From NCBI RefSeq assembly GCF_002741075.1, contig NZ_CP016634.1, forward strand, positions 574,501 through 638,500: a DNA stretch of 64,000 nt. The letters are read 5' to 3'. Positions 1 through 9,057 of this stretch are shown here, piece after piece. Within the stretch, counting starts at the first letter, position 1. The number at the start of each line of letters is the position of its first letter. The DNA comes from Pseudomonas putida. Lineage in GTDB: Bacteria; Pseudomonadota; Gammaproteobacteria; Pseudomonadales; Pseudomonadaceae. The position numbers were made by a program, and so were the translations under genes. The notes under the pieces are model-generated. The model made no database searches. It was given only the letters and a program-made list of their open reading frames with translations, and was not told the DNA's origin.

Positions 1-1691
1 AGAAGGACGCCTCGATCAACGATCACATCGAGCAGATGCGCCTGTCGGCGACCAAGGCCCTCTTGGAGCGTCGCGACGCGATCATCGTCACCACGGTATC
101 CTGTATCTACGGCCTGGGCAGCCCGGAGACCTACCTGAAGATGGTCCTGCACGTCGATCGTGGCGACAAGCTCGATCAGCGAGCCCTGTTGCGCCGACTG
201 GCGGACCTGCAATACACCCGCAACGAGATGGATTTCGCCCGTGCCACCTTTCGCGTGCGGGGTGATGTGGTCGATATCTTCCCTGCTGAATCGGACCTTG
301 AGGCCATCCGCATCGAGCTGTTCGATGACGAGGTGGAGAACATCGCCGCATTCGACCCGCTCACCGGCGAGGTCATCCGCAAGCTGCCGCGTTTCACCTT
401 TTACCCCAAGAGCCACTACGTCACGCCGCGCGAGACCTTGCTCGAGGCTGTGGAGGGTATCAAGGAGGAACTCAAGGATCGCCTCGACTACCTGCAGAAG
501 GCCAACAAACTGGTAGAGGCCCAGCGTCTGGAGCAGCGCACCCGCTTCGACCTGGAGATGATCCTCGAACTTGGTTACTGCAATGGCATCGAGAACTACT
601 CGCGCTACCTGTCCGGCCGCCCAGCCGGAGCGCCCCCGCCAACCCTGTATGACTATCTGCCGGCGGACGCGCTGCTGGTGATCGATGAATCCCATGTCAG
701 CGTTCCCCAGGTCGGTGCGATGTACAAGGGCGACCGCTCACGCAAGGAAACCCTGGTGGAGTACGGCTTCCGCCTGCCGTCGGCGCTGGACAACCGTCCC
801 ATGCGCTTTGACGAGTGGGAGTCTGTCAGCCCGCAGACCATCTTCGTCTCGGCTACCCCCGGCCCTTACGAAGCCGAGCACGCCGGACGGGTGGTGGAGC
901 AAGTGGTGCGCCCCACCGGCCTGGTGGATCCACAGGTGGAGGTGCGACCGGCGCTGACCCAGGTCGATGATCTGCTTTCGGAAATCCACAAACGGGTAGG
1001 GGCTGGCGAGCGAGTGCTGGCGACCACCCTGACCAAGCGCATGGCCGAGGACCTCACCGACTACCTGGCCGATCACGACGTGCGGGTGCGCTACCTGCAC
1101 TCGGACATCGACACCGTCGAGCGGGTGGAGATCATTCGTGATCTGCGCCTGGGGGCTTTCGACGTGCTGGTGGGCATCAACCTGCTGCGTGAGGGCCTGG
1201 ACATGCCCGAGGTGTCCCTGGTAGCCATCCTCGATGCGGACAAGGAAGGCTTCCTGCGCTCGGAGCGCTCGCTGATTCAAACCATCGGCCGTGCCGCACG
1301 TAACCTCAACGGCAAGGCGATCCTGTACGCCGATCAGGTCACCGGTTCCATGCAGCGCGCCATCGACGAGACCGAGCGACGTCGGGCCAAGCAGATCGAG
1401 TTCAACCTGGCCCACGGCATCGTGCCCAAGGGCGTGGTCAAGGACATCACCGACATCATGGAGGGTGCGAGCGTCCCGGGTGGGCGCAGCAAGAAGCGCA
1501 AGGGCATGGCCAAGGCTGCGCAGGAGAGCGCCCGCGACGAAGCCGAATTGCAGACCCCGGCGCAGATCACCAAGCGCATCAAGCAACTGGAAGAGAAGAT
1601 GTTCCAGTTCGCCCGCGATCTGGAGTTCGAGGCCGCGGCCCAGTTGCGCGACGAGATTGGTCAGTTGCGCGAACGGTTGATCGCCAGCTGA
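1..1691 (+). CDS. uvrB: UvrABC system protein B, 3' part (5' end outside window)
   Basis: This is the damage-verification helicase-like subunit of nucleotide excision repair; UvrB receives DNA from UvrA and recruits UvrC. The reading frame is open from base 3, before the first ATG at 36, and reads [18 protein letters not shown], an internal UvrB sequence, so roughly the first 100 residues (Walker A and most of the beta-hairpin) lie upstream of the window. Visible parts are the interaction domain, helicase motif VI (QTIGRAARN) and the C-terminal UVR domain ([14 protein letters not shown]) that binds UvrC. It ends at TGA 1689-1691 and faces the efflux permease gene, with a hairpin between the two. 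Identification is by direct recognition of these conserved blocks. Confidence 0.97.
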   Translation, partial: KDASINDHIEQMRLSATKALLERRDAIIVTTVSCIYGLGSPETYLKMVLHVDRGDKLDQRALLRRLADLQYTRNEMDFARATFRVRGDVVDIFPAESDLEAIRIELFDDEVENIAAFDPLTGEVIRKLPRFTFYPKSHYVTPRETLLEAVEGIKEELKDRLDYLQKANKLVEAQRLEQRTRFDLEMILELGYCNGIENYSRYLSGRPAGAPPPTLYDYLPADALLVIDESHVSVPQVGAMYKGDRSRKETLVEYGFRLPSALDNRPMRFDEWESVSPQTIFVSATPGPYEAEHAGRVVEQVVRPTGLVDPQVEVRPALTQVDDLLSEIHKRVGAGERVLATTLTKRMAEDLTDYLADHDVRVRYLHSDIDTVERVEIIRDLRLGAFDVLVGINLLREGLDMPEVSLVAILDADKEGFLRSERSLIQTIGRAARNLNGKAILYADQVTGSMQRAIDETERRRAKQIEFNLAHGIVPKGVVKDITDIMEGASVPGGRSKKRKGMAKAAQESARDEAELQTPAQITKRIKQLEEKMFQFARDLEFEAAAQLRDEIGQLRERLIAS

Positions 1692-1705
1692 GAGCTATGA
1701 CCGGT

Positions 1706-1742
1706 ACCGGCTTTTTTGCGGGTTACCCGCGAAAAGGCCGGT
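1706..1742. terminator. Hairpin between convergent uvrB and efflux gene (bidirectional terminator or REP-like)
   Basis: An inverted repeat ACCGGC...GCGGG / CCCGCG...GCCGGT has a TTA loop, with T-rich and A-rich stretches inside the arms. It lies in the 68-bp gap between two convergent genes, so it could terminate transcription from both sides. The GCGGGTTACCCGC core also resembles the REP hairpins of P. putida. Confidence 0.6.
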
Positions 1743-1759
1743 ATAGGCGGCAACTCCAT

Positions 1760-3310
1760 TCAATGGGCCTCGCCTGGCTTCAGCCCGGGGGGCAATGTAC
1801 GGGTCATCAGCACGGCCACCATGCTCACCACCAACCCGAGTCCGACCCAGTGGAAAGCATCGTTGTAGGCCATGATCAATGCCTGTTGGTGGGCTATCTC
1901 GCTCAGTTTGCCCAGCGCCGCGTTATCACTGCCCAGTCGCTCGGCCAACTGCGCCAGCCGCTCGGCCACTTGCGGATTGTTCGGTACCACTGATTCACGC
2001 AGGTAATCGAAGTACACCTTGGTCCGTGAATCCAGCAGCGTGGCCAGCAGCGCGATACCTATCGCCCCGCCCAGGTTGCGCAGGATATTGAACAGGCTCG
2101 ACGCCGAGCCCGCGTCTTCCGGCAGGATGTAGGCGGTAGCGATAAGCGATATGGTCACCATGATCATCGGCTGCCCCACGGCGCGGATGATCTGGATCTG
2201 ATCGAATTGCGGCCCGGCAAAGTCAGGGTTCAGCACTCCTGAACCGAAGCTGGCCAGCCCGAACAGACAAAAGCCCAGCGCACAGAGTACCTTGGGCGGG
2301 ATCACTCTCATCAACAGCGGCACCAACGGAATCAGGAACAGCTGCGGCAACCCCATCCACATGATCACCTCGCCGATCTGCAGGGCGTTGTAGCCCTGGA
2401 CCTGCGCCAGGTACAGCGGCAACAGGTAAATCGAGCCATACAGCCCAACACCCATTCCCAGGCTCGCCACGCTGCTGAGCCCGAAGTTGCGGTTGCCCAG
2501 GATGCGCAGGTTGATCAGCGGGTGAGGCCTGGAGAACTGCAGGATGACGAAGGTGATCAGGCTGATCAGCGCGACCGTGCCCAGGCTGACGATGAGGTTC
2601 GACTCCAGCCAATCCTTGCGATGACCTTCCTCCAGAAACACTTGCAAGCAACCCAGGCCCAGCCCCAGCGTAACGATGCCGGCGTAGTCGGTGCGCTTGA
2701 GCAGGTCCCAGTGTGCTGGCTTCTTCTCAAGGCCATAGAGCAGGCCTGCGATCATCACGATCCCCGGTGGCACATTGATGTAGAAGATATATTCCCAGCC
2801 CCAGTTCTCGGTCAGCCAGCCGCCCAGGGTCGGGCCGATCGACGGGGCGAACGTAGCGGTCATGGCGAACATGGCCATGCCCTTGGCGCGTTGATGCTCC
2901 GGCAGCTTGATGAGGGTGAGCGTGAATGCCAGGGGAATCAGTGCGCCCCCAGTGAAACCCTGGAGAGCGCGAAAGAGAATCATGCTCTCCAGATTCCAGG
3001 CCATGGAGCACAGCAATGAAGAGGCGAGAAACCCCAGGGATACCCAGACTGCCAAGCGCCGGGCCGAGAGTAGCTGCACCAGCCAGGCGGTGAGGGGGAT
3101 CATGATGATCTCCGCCACCAGGTATGAGGTGGAAATCCACGAACCTTCCTCAAGGGTGGCTGAGAGCGCGCCTTGAATGTCCTTGAGCGATGAGTTGGTG
3201 ATCTGGATATCCAGCACCGCCATGAAAGCGCCGAGCATCGCGCTCATCACCGCGATCCAGTCGCGGCGGCTCGGCTCCGCGGTGGGGCGTATCAGCGCAT
3301 CACCGGCCAT
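1760..3310 (-). CDS. DHA2-family MFS multidrug efflux permease (EmrB/QacA type)
   Basis: This is an inner-membrane proton-driven exporter of the 14-helix DHA2 family, likely working with the adaptor encoded immediately upstream. About 516 residues with many hydrophobic helices are visible, plus the DHA2 features LDIQITNSSL near the N terminus (motif D1 region) and ALQGFTGGALIPLAF (motif C-like). The start chosen is ATG at 3310, preceded by GAAGG with proper spacing; an upstream TTG at 3340 lacks this. The start overlaps the end of the adaptor gene by 11 bp, so the two are translationally coupled. The substrate cannot be told from sequence. No outer-membrane TolC-like gene or dedicated regulator is adjacent, so the third component would come from elsewhere. 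Confidence 0.9.
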   Translation of the reverse strand: MAGDALIRPTAEPSRRDWIAVMSAMLGAFMAVLDIQITNSSLKDIQGALSATLEEGSWISTSYLVAEIIMIPLTAWLVQLLSARRLAVWVSLGFLASSLLCSMAWNLESMILFRALQGFTGGALIPLAFTLTLIKLPEHQRAKGMAMFAMTATFAPSIGPTLGGWLTENWGWEYIFYINVPPGIVMIAGLLYGLEKKPAHWDLLKRTDYAGIVTLGLGLGCLQVFLEEGHRKDWLESNLIVSLGTVALISLITFVILQFSRPHPLINLRILGNRNFGLSSVASLGMGVGLYGSIYLLPLYLAQVQGYNALQIGEVIMWMGLPQLFLIPLVPLLMRVIPPKVLCALGFCLFGLASFGSGVLNPDFAGPQFDQIQIIRAVGQPMIMVTISLIATAYILPEDAGSASSLFNILRNLGGAIGIALLATLLDSRTKVYFDYLRESVVPNNPQVAERLAQLAERLGSDNAALGKLSEIAHQQALIMAYNDAFHWVGLGLVVSMVAVLMTRTLPPGLKPGEAH

Positions 3311-4355
3311 CGTGGCCTTCGTCCGCGTCTCGCAGGTCAACGGTCGCGGTCACCGACATGCCCGGGCGGATGCGCCCATGCAGCGGGTTGTCGGCGGCAA
3401 AGGTGAGCTTCACCGGGATGCGTTGGACCACCTTGGTGAAGTTGCCGGTGGCGTTGTCCGGTGGCAGCAGGCTGAACTGGGCGCCGGAAGCCGCGAACAG
3501 GCTGTCCACCCGACCTTCGATCGGGGTGTCCGGGTAGCTGTCGAACACCAGCTCTGCGCGTTGTCCAGGCCGCATTCGGCCTATCTGGGTCTCCTTGAAG
3601 TTGGCCTGTACCCAGATGTCTTCGTCCGGAACGATCGACAACAGGTAGGCGCCAGCTTGAACCACCTGGCCATTGCGTGCGTTGCGCTGGCCAATGGTGC
3701 CGCTGATCGGTGCGCGAATTTCGCAGCGGCTCAGATTCAGTTCGGCCTGGGCCAAGTCGGTGCGAGCATTGGCGATTTGCGCATCGAGACGCTTGAGGTC
3801 TGCGCTCAGGGCATTGACCTGCTGACGCTGGCTTTGCAGGTCGGCTTGGGCTTTGTCGACCTGGGAACGGGCCACGTGGCTTTCTGCCGAGAGGGTGGTG
3901 ACGCGTTCCTCAGAGACAAAACCCGGCTTACGCAAGGCTTGGGCACGGTTGAGGTCCAGCTGCGAGCGGTTGAAGGTCGCTTGGTTGGCGGCTACCTGGG
4001 CCTGGCCGGCTGCAATCAGGCTGCCTTGCTGGGTCAGCCGGCTTTGCGCTTGCTCGCGTTCGGCCTCGCGCGTAGCGAGGGCCGCGCGGGCGCGCTCGAC
4101 GGCCAGCTCGAAGTCGGCGAGCTCCAAGTGAACCAAGAGCTCGCCCTTGCTCACATGTTGGTTGTCCTGGACCAGGACGTTGTCGATGCGTGCGCCGAGC
4201 TGGCTGGAAATGCGCGTGATTTCGCCCTGGACGTAGGCATTGTCGGTGCTCTCGTAGAAGCGGCCCTTGAAGAACCAATGGGCCAGGAAGGCGAGGGCGA
4301 CGAGCAGGACCAGGGTGAAGAAGATCAGCAGGCGGCGTTTGAGCTGGGCGGGCAT
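3300..4355 (-). CDS. HlyD/EmrA-type membrane fusion protein of efflux pump
   Basis: This is the periplasmic adaptor for the DHA2 permease. It is 351 residues from the chosen ATG at 4355 (MPAQLKRRLLIFFTLVLL), which gives a short cytoplasmic tail followed by one N-terminal transmembrane anchor; a longer ORF upstream has no support. Next come the biotinyl-lipoyl-like half (YVQGEITRISSQLGARID), a long alpha-helical coiled coil rich in Q/A/E/R (about residues 85-190), the second lipoyl half (IRAPISGTIGQRNARNGQVV) and a beta-barrel region. Layout and length match EmrA. It is first in a two-gene operon and divergent from gltX. Confidence 0.9.
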   Translation of the reverse strand: MPAQLKRRLLIFFTLVLLVALAFLAHWFFKGRFYESTDNAYVQGEITRISSQLGARIDNVLVQDNQHVSKGELLVHLELADFELAVERARAALATREAEREQAQSRLTQQGSLIAAGQAQVAANQATFNRSQLDLNRAQALRKPGFVSEERVTTLSAESHVARSQVDKAQADLQSQRQQVNALSADLKRLDAQIANARTDLAQAELNLSRCEIRAPISGTIGQRNARNGQVVQAGAYLLSIVPDEDIWVQANFKETQIGRMRPGQRAELVFDSYPDTPIEGRVDSLFAASGAQFSLLPPDNATGNFTKVVQRIPVKLTFAADNPLHGRIRPGMSVTATVDLRDADEGHDGR

Positions 4356-4498
4356 GAGGACTATGGTTCCAGAAGTGTAAGTAAATTTAACAGCGAGTAC
4401 TGGCGTCCTAACAAGTGACAATCGCGCCATTGCTGGAGCCGGATGCCCGCTCCCTGCTAACATCCCGCCTTTGTTTCATCTTTCGTTCGAGACTCTCC

Positions 4499-5980
4499 AT
4501 GACCACCGTTCGCACGCGCATCGCGCCATCGCCTACCGGCGATCCCCACGTCGGCACCGCCTACATCGCCCTGTTCAACTACTGCTTTGCCAAGCAGCAC
4601 GGCGGTGAGTTCATCCTGCGTATCGAAGATACCGACCAGTTGCGCTCGACCCGTGAGTCGGAGCAGCAGATCTTCGACGCCCTGCGTTGGCTCGGCATCG
4701 AATGGAACGAAGGCCCGGACGTCGGCGGCCCCCACGGCCCGTACCGGCAGAGCGAGCGCGGTGAAATCTACGCCAAGTACGCCAAGCAATTGGTCGATGC
4801 CGGGCATGCCTTCTATTGCTTCTGCACCGCCGAGGAACTGGAGCAGATGCGTGCCGAGCAGATGGCCCGTGGCGAGACCCCGCGCTACGACGGCCGGGCG
4901 CTGTTGCTGAGCGCCGAGGAAGTCCAGCGCCGCCTGGATGCTGGAGAGCCCCACGTGATCCGCATGAAGGTGCCGAGCGAAGGTGTCTGCGTGGTTCCGG
5001 ACATGCTTCGTGGCGACGTCGAGATCCCATGGGATCGCATGGACATGCAGGTGTTGATGAAAAACGACGGCCTGCCGACCTACTTCCTGGCCAACGTGGT
5101 CGACGACCACCTGATGGGCATCACCCACGTCCTGCGAGGCGAGGAGTGGCTGCCATCGGCGCCGAAGCTGATCAAGCTGTACGAATACTTCGGCTGGGAG
5201 CAGCCCAAGCTTTGCTACATGCCGCTGCTGCGCAATCCCGACAAGTCCAAGCTGTCCAAGCGCAAGAACCCGACCTCGGTGACATTCTACGAGCGTATGG
5301 GGTTCATGCCCGAGGCCATGCTCAACTATCTGGGCCGCATGGGCTGGTCGATGCCGGACGAGCGCGAGAAGTTCTCCCTGGCTGAAATGGTCGAGCACTT
5401 CGATCTGTCGCGCATCTCGCTGGGTGGCCCGATCTTCGATATCGAGAAGTTGTCCTGGCTCAATGGCCAATGGCTGCGCGAACTGCCGGTGGAAGAATTC
5501 GCCGCACGCGTGCAGAAGTGGGCCTTCAACAGTGACTACATGATGAAGATCGCGCCGCATGTGCAGGGCCGGGTGGAGACCTTCAGCCAGATCGCCCCAT
5601 TGGGAGGCTTCTTCTTCGAAGGCGCGCTCAAGCTCGATGCCAAGCTGTTCGAGAGCAAGAAGCTGTCCGCCGATCAAGTGCGTCAGGTCATGCAATTGAT
5701 CCTGTGGAAGCTCGAGAGCCTGCGCCAGTGGGAGAAGGACCGTATTACCGGCTGCATCCAGGCGGTGGTCGATGCCCTGGAGCTGAAGCTGCGTGACGCC
5801 ATGCCGTTGATGTTCGCTGCGGTCACGGGCCAGGCCAGCTCGGTGTCGGTGCTCGATGCCATGGAGATCCTCGGTCCTGACCTGACCCGCTACCGTCTGC
5901 GCCAGGCGCTGGACCTGCTCGGTGGCGTGTCGAAGAAAGAAAACAAAGAATGGGAAAAGCTGCTGGCGAGTATCGCCTGA
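4499..5980 (+). CDS. gltX: Glutamyl-tRNA synthetase
   Basis: A class I aminoacyl-tRNA synthetase that charges tRNA-Glu with glutamate in the cytosol. It has 493 residues, the usual Pseudomonas length. The class I HIGH element is seen as [10 protein letters not shown] (residues 10-19) and the KMSKS element as KLSKR (251-255). The start is ATG 4499 ([12 protein letters not shown]); an in-frame extension to 4415 is non-conserved and has no good SD. The tRNA genes immediately downstream include three copies of tRNA-Glu, the substrate of this enzyme, although they have their own promoter. Confidence 0.98.
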   Translation: MTTVRTRIAPSPTGDPHVGTAYIALFNYCFAKQHGGEFILRIEDTDQLRSTRESEQQIFDALRWLGIEWNEGPDVGGPHGPYRQSERGEIYAKYAKQLVDAGHAFYCFCTAEELEQMRAEQMARGETPRYDGRALLLSAEEVQRRLDAGEPHVIRMKVPSEGVCVVPDMLRGDVEIPWDRMDMQVLMKNDGLPTYFLANVVDDHLMGITHVLRGEEWLPSAPKLIKLYEYFGWEQPKLCYMPLLRNPDKSKLSKRKNPTSVTFYERMGFMPEAMLNYLGRMGWSMPDEREKFSLAEMVEHFDLSRISLGGPIFDIEKLSWLNGQWLRELPVEEFAARVQKWAFNSDYMMKIAPHVQGRVETFSQIAPLGGFFFEGALKLDAKLFESKKLSADQVRQVMQLILWKLESLRQWEKDRITGCIQAVVDALELKLRDAMPLMFAAVTGQASSVSVLDAMEILGPDLTRYRLRQALDLLGGVSKKENKEWEKLLASIA

Positions 5981-5994
5981 CAGCTTTCCGAAGG

Positions 5995-6031
5995 TCGCGG
6001 CCGAACCTGCGCAAGCGGGTTCGGCCGCGAA
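5995..6031. repeat. GC-rich inverted repeat after gltX (terminator or REP-like)
   Basis: The arms TCGCGGCCGAACC and GGTTCGGCCGCGA form a perfect 13-bp stem around a short loop, 14 bp past the gltX stop codon. There is no T-run on the + strand, so it may be a REP-type transcript stabiliser or a Rho-independent-like hairpin without a U-tail. Confidence 0.55.
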
Positions 6032-6163
6032 TACCGGGGGCATCCACCTCGGCATTTGCGGATAAACCCGCGTCTGCAGTGGGCGGTGCTCCGGGGGCGC
6101 CGGGGCAGGGCGGTAAGTGATTGTTATCTGTGAAAAATTTTTTGAGGTTTTTCAAAAATTTGT

Positions 6164-6192
6164 TTGACAGCCCAGCAATCGGAACTTAATAT
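6164..6192 (+). promoter_or_regulatory. Stable-RNA sigma70 promoter of the tRNA-Ala/Glu array
   Basis: A perfect -35 TTGACA (6164-6169), a 17-bp spacer and a -10 TAATAT (6187-6192) are followed by a GC-rich discriminator (GCGCCCC), the signature of growth-rate and ppGpp-controlled stable RNA promoters. An A/T-rich stretch with A and T runs (6131-6163) directly upstream looks like an UP element. The first tRNA begins about 70 bp downstream. Confidence 0.8.
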
Positions 6193-6266
6193 GCGCCCCG
6201 TCCACAGCGATGAGTGAAATGAAGCGCAAGGCACCCAGCCAGCACTTCAGCTCAAAGCGACATTGT

Positions 6267-6342
6267 GGGGCTATAGCTCAGCTGGGAGAGCGCCTGCATG
6301 GCATGCAGGAGGTCAGCGGTTCGATCCCGCTTAGCTCCACCA
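6267..6342 (+). tRNA. tRNA-Ala(GGC), copy 1
   Basis: The full cloverleaf is 76 nt with encoded CCA. Anticodon GGC lies in the loop ATGGCAT between stems CCTGC and GCAGG. The acceptor stem has the G3:U70 wobble that identifies alanine tRNAs. It is identical to the two other copies in this array. Confidence 0.98.
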
Positions 6343-6421
6343 AATTCCGCTTTGCGATCAAGGTTATTGGTCGCGAAGAAAGATCGGATTCCAGCAATCC
6401 GGTCTTTGAGGTAGAAGGTTC

Positions 6422-6497
6422 GTCCCCTTCGTCTAGTGGCCTAGGACACCGCCCTTTCACGGCGGTAACAGGGGTTCGAGTCCCCTAGGGGACGCCA
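6422..6497 (+). tRNA. tRNA-Glu(TTC), copy 1
   Basis: A 76-nt cloverleaf with encoded CCA. Anticodon TTC lies in the loop CTTTCAC between CCGCC and GGCGG. It is the first of three identical copies, each about 80 nt after a tRNA-Ala. Confidence 0.98.
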
Positions 6498-6548
6498 GTT
6501 TTGCACAAGCGATGTTTCGATTTCGCTGGGCCGAGAGGCTAAAAATCC

Positions 6549-6624
6549 GGGGCTATAGCTCAGCTGGGAGAGCGCCTGCATGGCATGCAGGAGGTCAGCG
6601 GTTCGATCCCGCTTAGCTCCACCA
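6549..6624 (+). tRNA. tRNA-Ala(GGC), copy 2
   Basis: Identical in sequence to copy 1, with CCA encoded. It lies 282 bp from copy 1, and the spacer before it is unrelated to the spacer before copy 3. Confidence 0.98.
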
Positions 6625-6667
6625 ATTTTGCCGCGGTTCGTGAAAACGGATCGGCACGAAGGTTGTT

Positions 6668-6743
6668 GTCCCCTTCGTCTAGTGGCCTAGGACACCGCCC
6701 TTTCACGGCGGTAACAGGGGTTCGAGTCCCCTAGGGGACGCCA
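6668..6743 (+). tRNA. tRNA-Glu(TTC), copy 2
   Basis: Identical to copy 1, with CCA encoded. The hairpin with T-rich tail that follows it (6768-6805) is nearly the same as the one after copy 3. Confidence 0.98.
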
Positions 6744-6767
6744 CTTTACCCGCGTTTGCGGGAGTTG

Positions 6768-6805
6768 AAAGGCTCATTCGCATGTTTGGATGGGCCTTTT
6801 ATTTT
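6768..6805 (+). terminator. Terminator-like hairpin inside the tRNA array
   Basis: AAAGGCTCATTCG pairs with GGATGGGCCTTTT and is followed by ATTTT, closely resembling the hairpin at 7032-7069. Only about 7 bp separate it from the next tRNA-Ala, so no new promoter fits between. It must be read through at least partly, or serve as a processing or attenuation signal. Confidence 0.7.
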
Positions 6806-6811
6806 CACCTT

Positions 6812-6887
6812 GGGGCTATAGCTCAGCTGGGAGAGCGCCTGCATGGCATGCAGGAGGTCAGCGGTTCGATCCCGCTTAGCTCCACCA
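6812..6887 (+). tRNA. tRNA-Ala(GGC), copy 3
   Basis: Identical to copies 1 and 2, with CCA encoded. It sits directly after the internal terminator-like hairpin. Confidence 0.98.
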
Positions 6888-6929
6888 ATTTTGCCAAGGT
6901 ACGCGTAAGCGGACCTGCACGAAGGTCAC

Positions 6930-7005
6930 GTCCCCTTCGTCTAGTGGCCTAGGACACCGCCCTTTCACGGCGGTAACAGGGGTTCGAGTCCCCTAGGGGA
7001 CGCCA
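6930..7005 (+). tRNA. tRNA-Glu(TTC), copy 3
   Basis: Identical to copies 1 and 2, with CCA encoded; the last gene of the array. Confidence 0.98.
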
Positions 7006-7031
7006 CTTTTACCCGCGTTTTGCGGGACTTT

Positions 7032-7069
7032 AAAGGCTCATTCGCATATTGAATGGGCCTTTTGTTTTT
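7032..7069 (+). terminator. Rho-independent terminator of tRNA-Ala/Glu array
   Basis: AAGGCTCATTC pairs with GAATGGGCCTT over 11 bp (one G:U), with a 7-nt loop, and runs into TTGTTTTT. It is a canonical intrinsic terminator downstream of the last tRNA-Glu. Confidence 0.85.
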
Positions 7070-7127
7070 CCTGCCTCGAAAAAAGTTCAGCCATCCGACG
7101 GAAAGGGGCTGTTTTCTGCTTGCCAAA

Positions 7128-7163
7128 AAATATTACAGGCATAATATTTCGCTCATAATATTT
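7128..7163. promoter_or_regulatory. AT-rich inverted/direct repeats, candidate TetR operator
   Basis: AAATATTA (7128-7135) and TAATATTT (7142-7149) form a perfect inverted repeat with a 6-bp spacer, and TAATATTT recurs at 7156-7163. The boxes lie just upstream of the regulator's start at 7177 in an otherwise GC-rich genome, which suits an autoregulatory operator. Binding is inferred, not shown. Confidence 0.5.
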
Positions 7164-7176
7164 TTCGAGCTTGGCC

Positions 7177-7716
7177 ATGAGCGACAAGAAGAGCAAAACC
7201 CGCGAGCGCATCCTGGAAGCGGCCTGCAGCGCCTTGATCCAGCACGGTCCCGCCGACCCGAGTGTAAGCCAGGTAATGGGCGCCGCCGGGCTGACGGTCG
7301 GGGGGTTCTATGCCCATTTCGACAGCAAGGATGAGCTTATGCTCGAGGCCTTTCGTCAATTGCTGGGTGAGCGCCGGGCCTTGCTTGCCCAGGTCGACCC
7401 GAGCCTCGATGGGGCGGGGCGGCGTGCGCTGGTGGCGGCGTTCTACTTGTCGCGCAAACATCGCGATGCCCAGGAGCATGCCTGCCCCCTGCCTACAGCC
7501 CTGAGCGAGATGCAGCGACTGCCCGAGACATTCCGTGAGGTGCTCGCCGAGCACATCGAGCTGATGACCGCGCAGATGGTCGATCGCCCGGAAGACATCG
7601 ACAAAGCCTTTGCCGACCTGTCCCTGATGATAGGCGGGCTTACCTTGGCGCGGGCCTTGGGTGATAGCGAGCTGTCCGACCGTATCTTGCGTGCCGCCAA
7701 AGCGGCGGTGATCTGA
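7177..7716 (+). CDS. TetR/AcrR-family transcriptional regulator
   Basis: A 179-residue DNA-binding repressor with the N-terminal TetR helix-turn-helix: KTRERILEAACSALIQHG, then VSQVMGAAGLTVGGFYAHF, ending in the typical FYAHFDSKDEL. The C-terminal ligand-binding half is of the YxdF/NemR-like short type. The start chosen is ATG 7177 rather than TTG 7171. Only 25 bp separate its stop from the alpha/beta hydrolase ATG, so the two are probably co-transcribed and the hydrolase may be a target. Palindromic AT-rich boxes sit directly upstream. The effector is unknown. Confidence 0.85.
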   Translation: MSDKKSKTRERILEAACSALIQHGPADPSVSQVMGAAGLTVGGFYAHFDSKDELMLEAFRQLLGERRALLAQVDPSLDGAGRRALVAAFYLSRKHRDAQEHACPLPTALSEMQRLPETFREVLAEHIELMTAQMVDRPEDIDKAFADLSLMIGGLTLARALGDSELSDRILRAAKAAVI

Positions 7717-7741
7717 GCTAACCGACCCCTGGAGCAAGGTG

Positions 7742-8575
7742 ATGACAACCCTGAGCTGGATTCGTGGCGTCAATGGCACCCTGGGCCGTCTGGCTCCTGA
7801 GCATGTCGCCGGCAAGATGCGCCGAGCCTTCATGACCCCGCGTCCCCTGCCGCCCAGGCACTGGGAGTTGCCTCTGTTGGCTAAGGCCGAGCGCATCACC
7901 TTGCGCTTTGGGCTCTCGGCCTTGCGCTGGGGTAAAGGCCCGACTGTCTTGATGATGCATGGCTGGGAAGGCCGGCCAACCCAGTTCGCGGCCCTGATCG
8001 AGACCCTGGTGGCGGCCGGGCACACGGTGGTGTCTCTCGAAGGGCCTGGTCACGGACAGTCTCCGGGGCAACACGCCCATGTAGGGCTGTTTGCTCGCGC
8101 TTTACTGGAAGCGGCCGCCGAACTGCCGCCGCTGCGTGCGGTGGTGGGGCATTCCATGGGCGGTGCCAGCATGCTGCTGGCTCTGCAATGGGGGCTGCGT
8201 ACCGAGGTGGCGGTGAGCATCGCGGCACCGGCGCAATTGCTCGGCGTATTGCGGGGCTTTGCCCATCGTCTGGGGCTGCCGGCCCGAGCCAGGGCGGCAT
8301 TCATCCGACAGGTGGAGCAAGATGTCGGCGTGCAGATCTCACGGCTGGACGTGAGCGGCTACCAGTTGGACTTGCCTGGCCTGGTGGTGTACGCCAGCGA
8401 CGACTCCTTGGTGCCGGCCACTGAGGCCCAGGCCATCCACAACGCGTGGTTCGACAGCCGCCTGATGCTGCTGGAGGAGGGTGGCCACCAGCGGGTGCTG
8501 GCCGATCCGCAGGTGAATCAGGCAGTGCTCGAGCTGCTGGCGCGCACGCCACAAGGAGCACGGCAAAGCGCCTGA
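7742..8575 (+). CDS. Alpha/beta-fold hydrolase
   Basis: A 277-residue serine hydrolase of the alpha/beta family. The oxyanion segment MMHGWEG, the nucleophile elbow GHSMGG (Ser138) and a late EGGHQ histidine complete the expected Ser-Asp-His set, with Asp probably in VYASDDSLVP. The start is ATG 7742 behind GGAGCAAG; a GTG one codon earlier is also possible. There is no signal peptide, so it is likely cytosolic. It lies directly downstream of a TetR regulator and upstream of a thioesterase gene. The substrate cannot be inferred; esterase or lipase-like activity on an acyl compound is a guess. Confidence 0.85.
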   Translation: MTTLSWIRGVNGTLGRLAPEHVAGKMRRAFMTPRPLPPRHWELPLLAKAERITLRFGLSALRWGKGPTVLMMHGWEGRPTQFAALIETLVAAGHTVVSLEGPGHGQSPGQHAHVGLFARALLEAAAELPPLRAVVGHSMGGASMLLALQWGLRTEVAVSIAAPAQLLGVLRGFAHRLGLPARARAAFIRQVEQDVGVQISRLDVSGYQLDLPGLVVYASDDSLVPATEAQAIHNAWFDSRLMLLEEGGHQRVLADPQVNQAVLELLARTPQGARQSA

Positions 8576-8619
8576 GCATCCGGTACACTCTGCCCGATCA
8601 CTGACCAAGGAGAGCGGGC

Positions 8620-9054
8620 ATGAGTTGGGATCTGGCATCGCCATTCATCATTGATCTTCGCGTCGGCACCGAGGACATCGACGGCCTCGGCCATGCCAAT
8701 AACGCGGTCTACGTCACCTGGCTGGAGCGCTGCGCCTGGCGCCATTCGCAGCGCCTGGGGTTGGATCTGGCCGAGTACCGCCGTCTGGACCGGGCCATGG
8801 CCGTGGTCCGTCATGAGATCGACTACCTCGCCGCCGCCTACGAGGACGACGAACTGCAACTGGCCACCTGGATCATCGATTGGGACCAGCGTCTGCGCAT
8901 GACCCGGCGCTTCCAGCTCACGCGCCCGCGTGATGGCGTCACCCTGTTGCGGGCGCAGACCACCTTTGCCTGCATCGAATTGTCCAGCGGCAAGCCCAAG
9001 CGCATGCCGGCAGAATTTATCGAGGGTTATGGTCCGGCGCTGGCCGGTGCCTGA
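8620..9054 (+). CDS. Acyl-CoA thioesterase, hot-dog fold (4HBT/YbgC type)
   Basis: A 144-residue single-domain hot-dog thioesterase. The 4-hydroxybenzoyl-CoA thioesterase signature is clear: DIDGLGHANNAVYVTWLE, with Asp21 as candidate catalytic acid and the HANN/NN turn before the central helix. The start is ATG 8620 behind AAGGAGAG. It probably hydrolyses a cytosolic acyl-CoA; the acyl specificity is unknown. It follows the alpha/beta hydrolase by 44 bp and is closed by a strong terminator at 9058, so the three genes TetR-hydrolase-thioesterase may form one unit. Confidence 0.88.
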   Translation: MSWDLASPFIIDLRVGTEDIDGLGHANNAVYVTWLERCAWRHSQRLGLDLAEYRRLDRAMAVVRHEIDYLAAAYEDDELQLATWIIDWDQRLRMTRRFQLTRPRDGVTLLRAQTTFACIELSSGKPKRMPAEFIEGYGPALAGA

Positions 9055-9057
9055 ATC

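Noticed and set aside
6210..6488. 92-codon frame over tRNA-Ala and tRNA-Glu copy 1
   Set aside because: Translation of structural RNA sequence; no SD and no protein similarity.
6267..7005. Repeat array resembling CRISPR
   Set aside because: The regular repeats are tRNA genes with encoded CCA; spacers are not of constant length and no cas gene is near.
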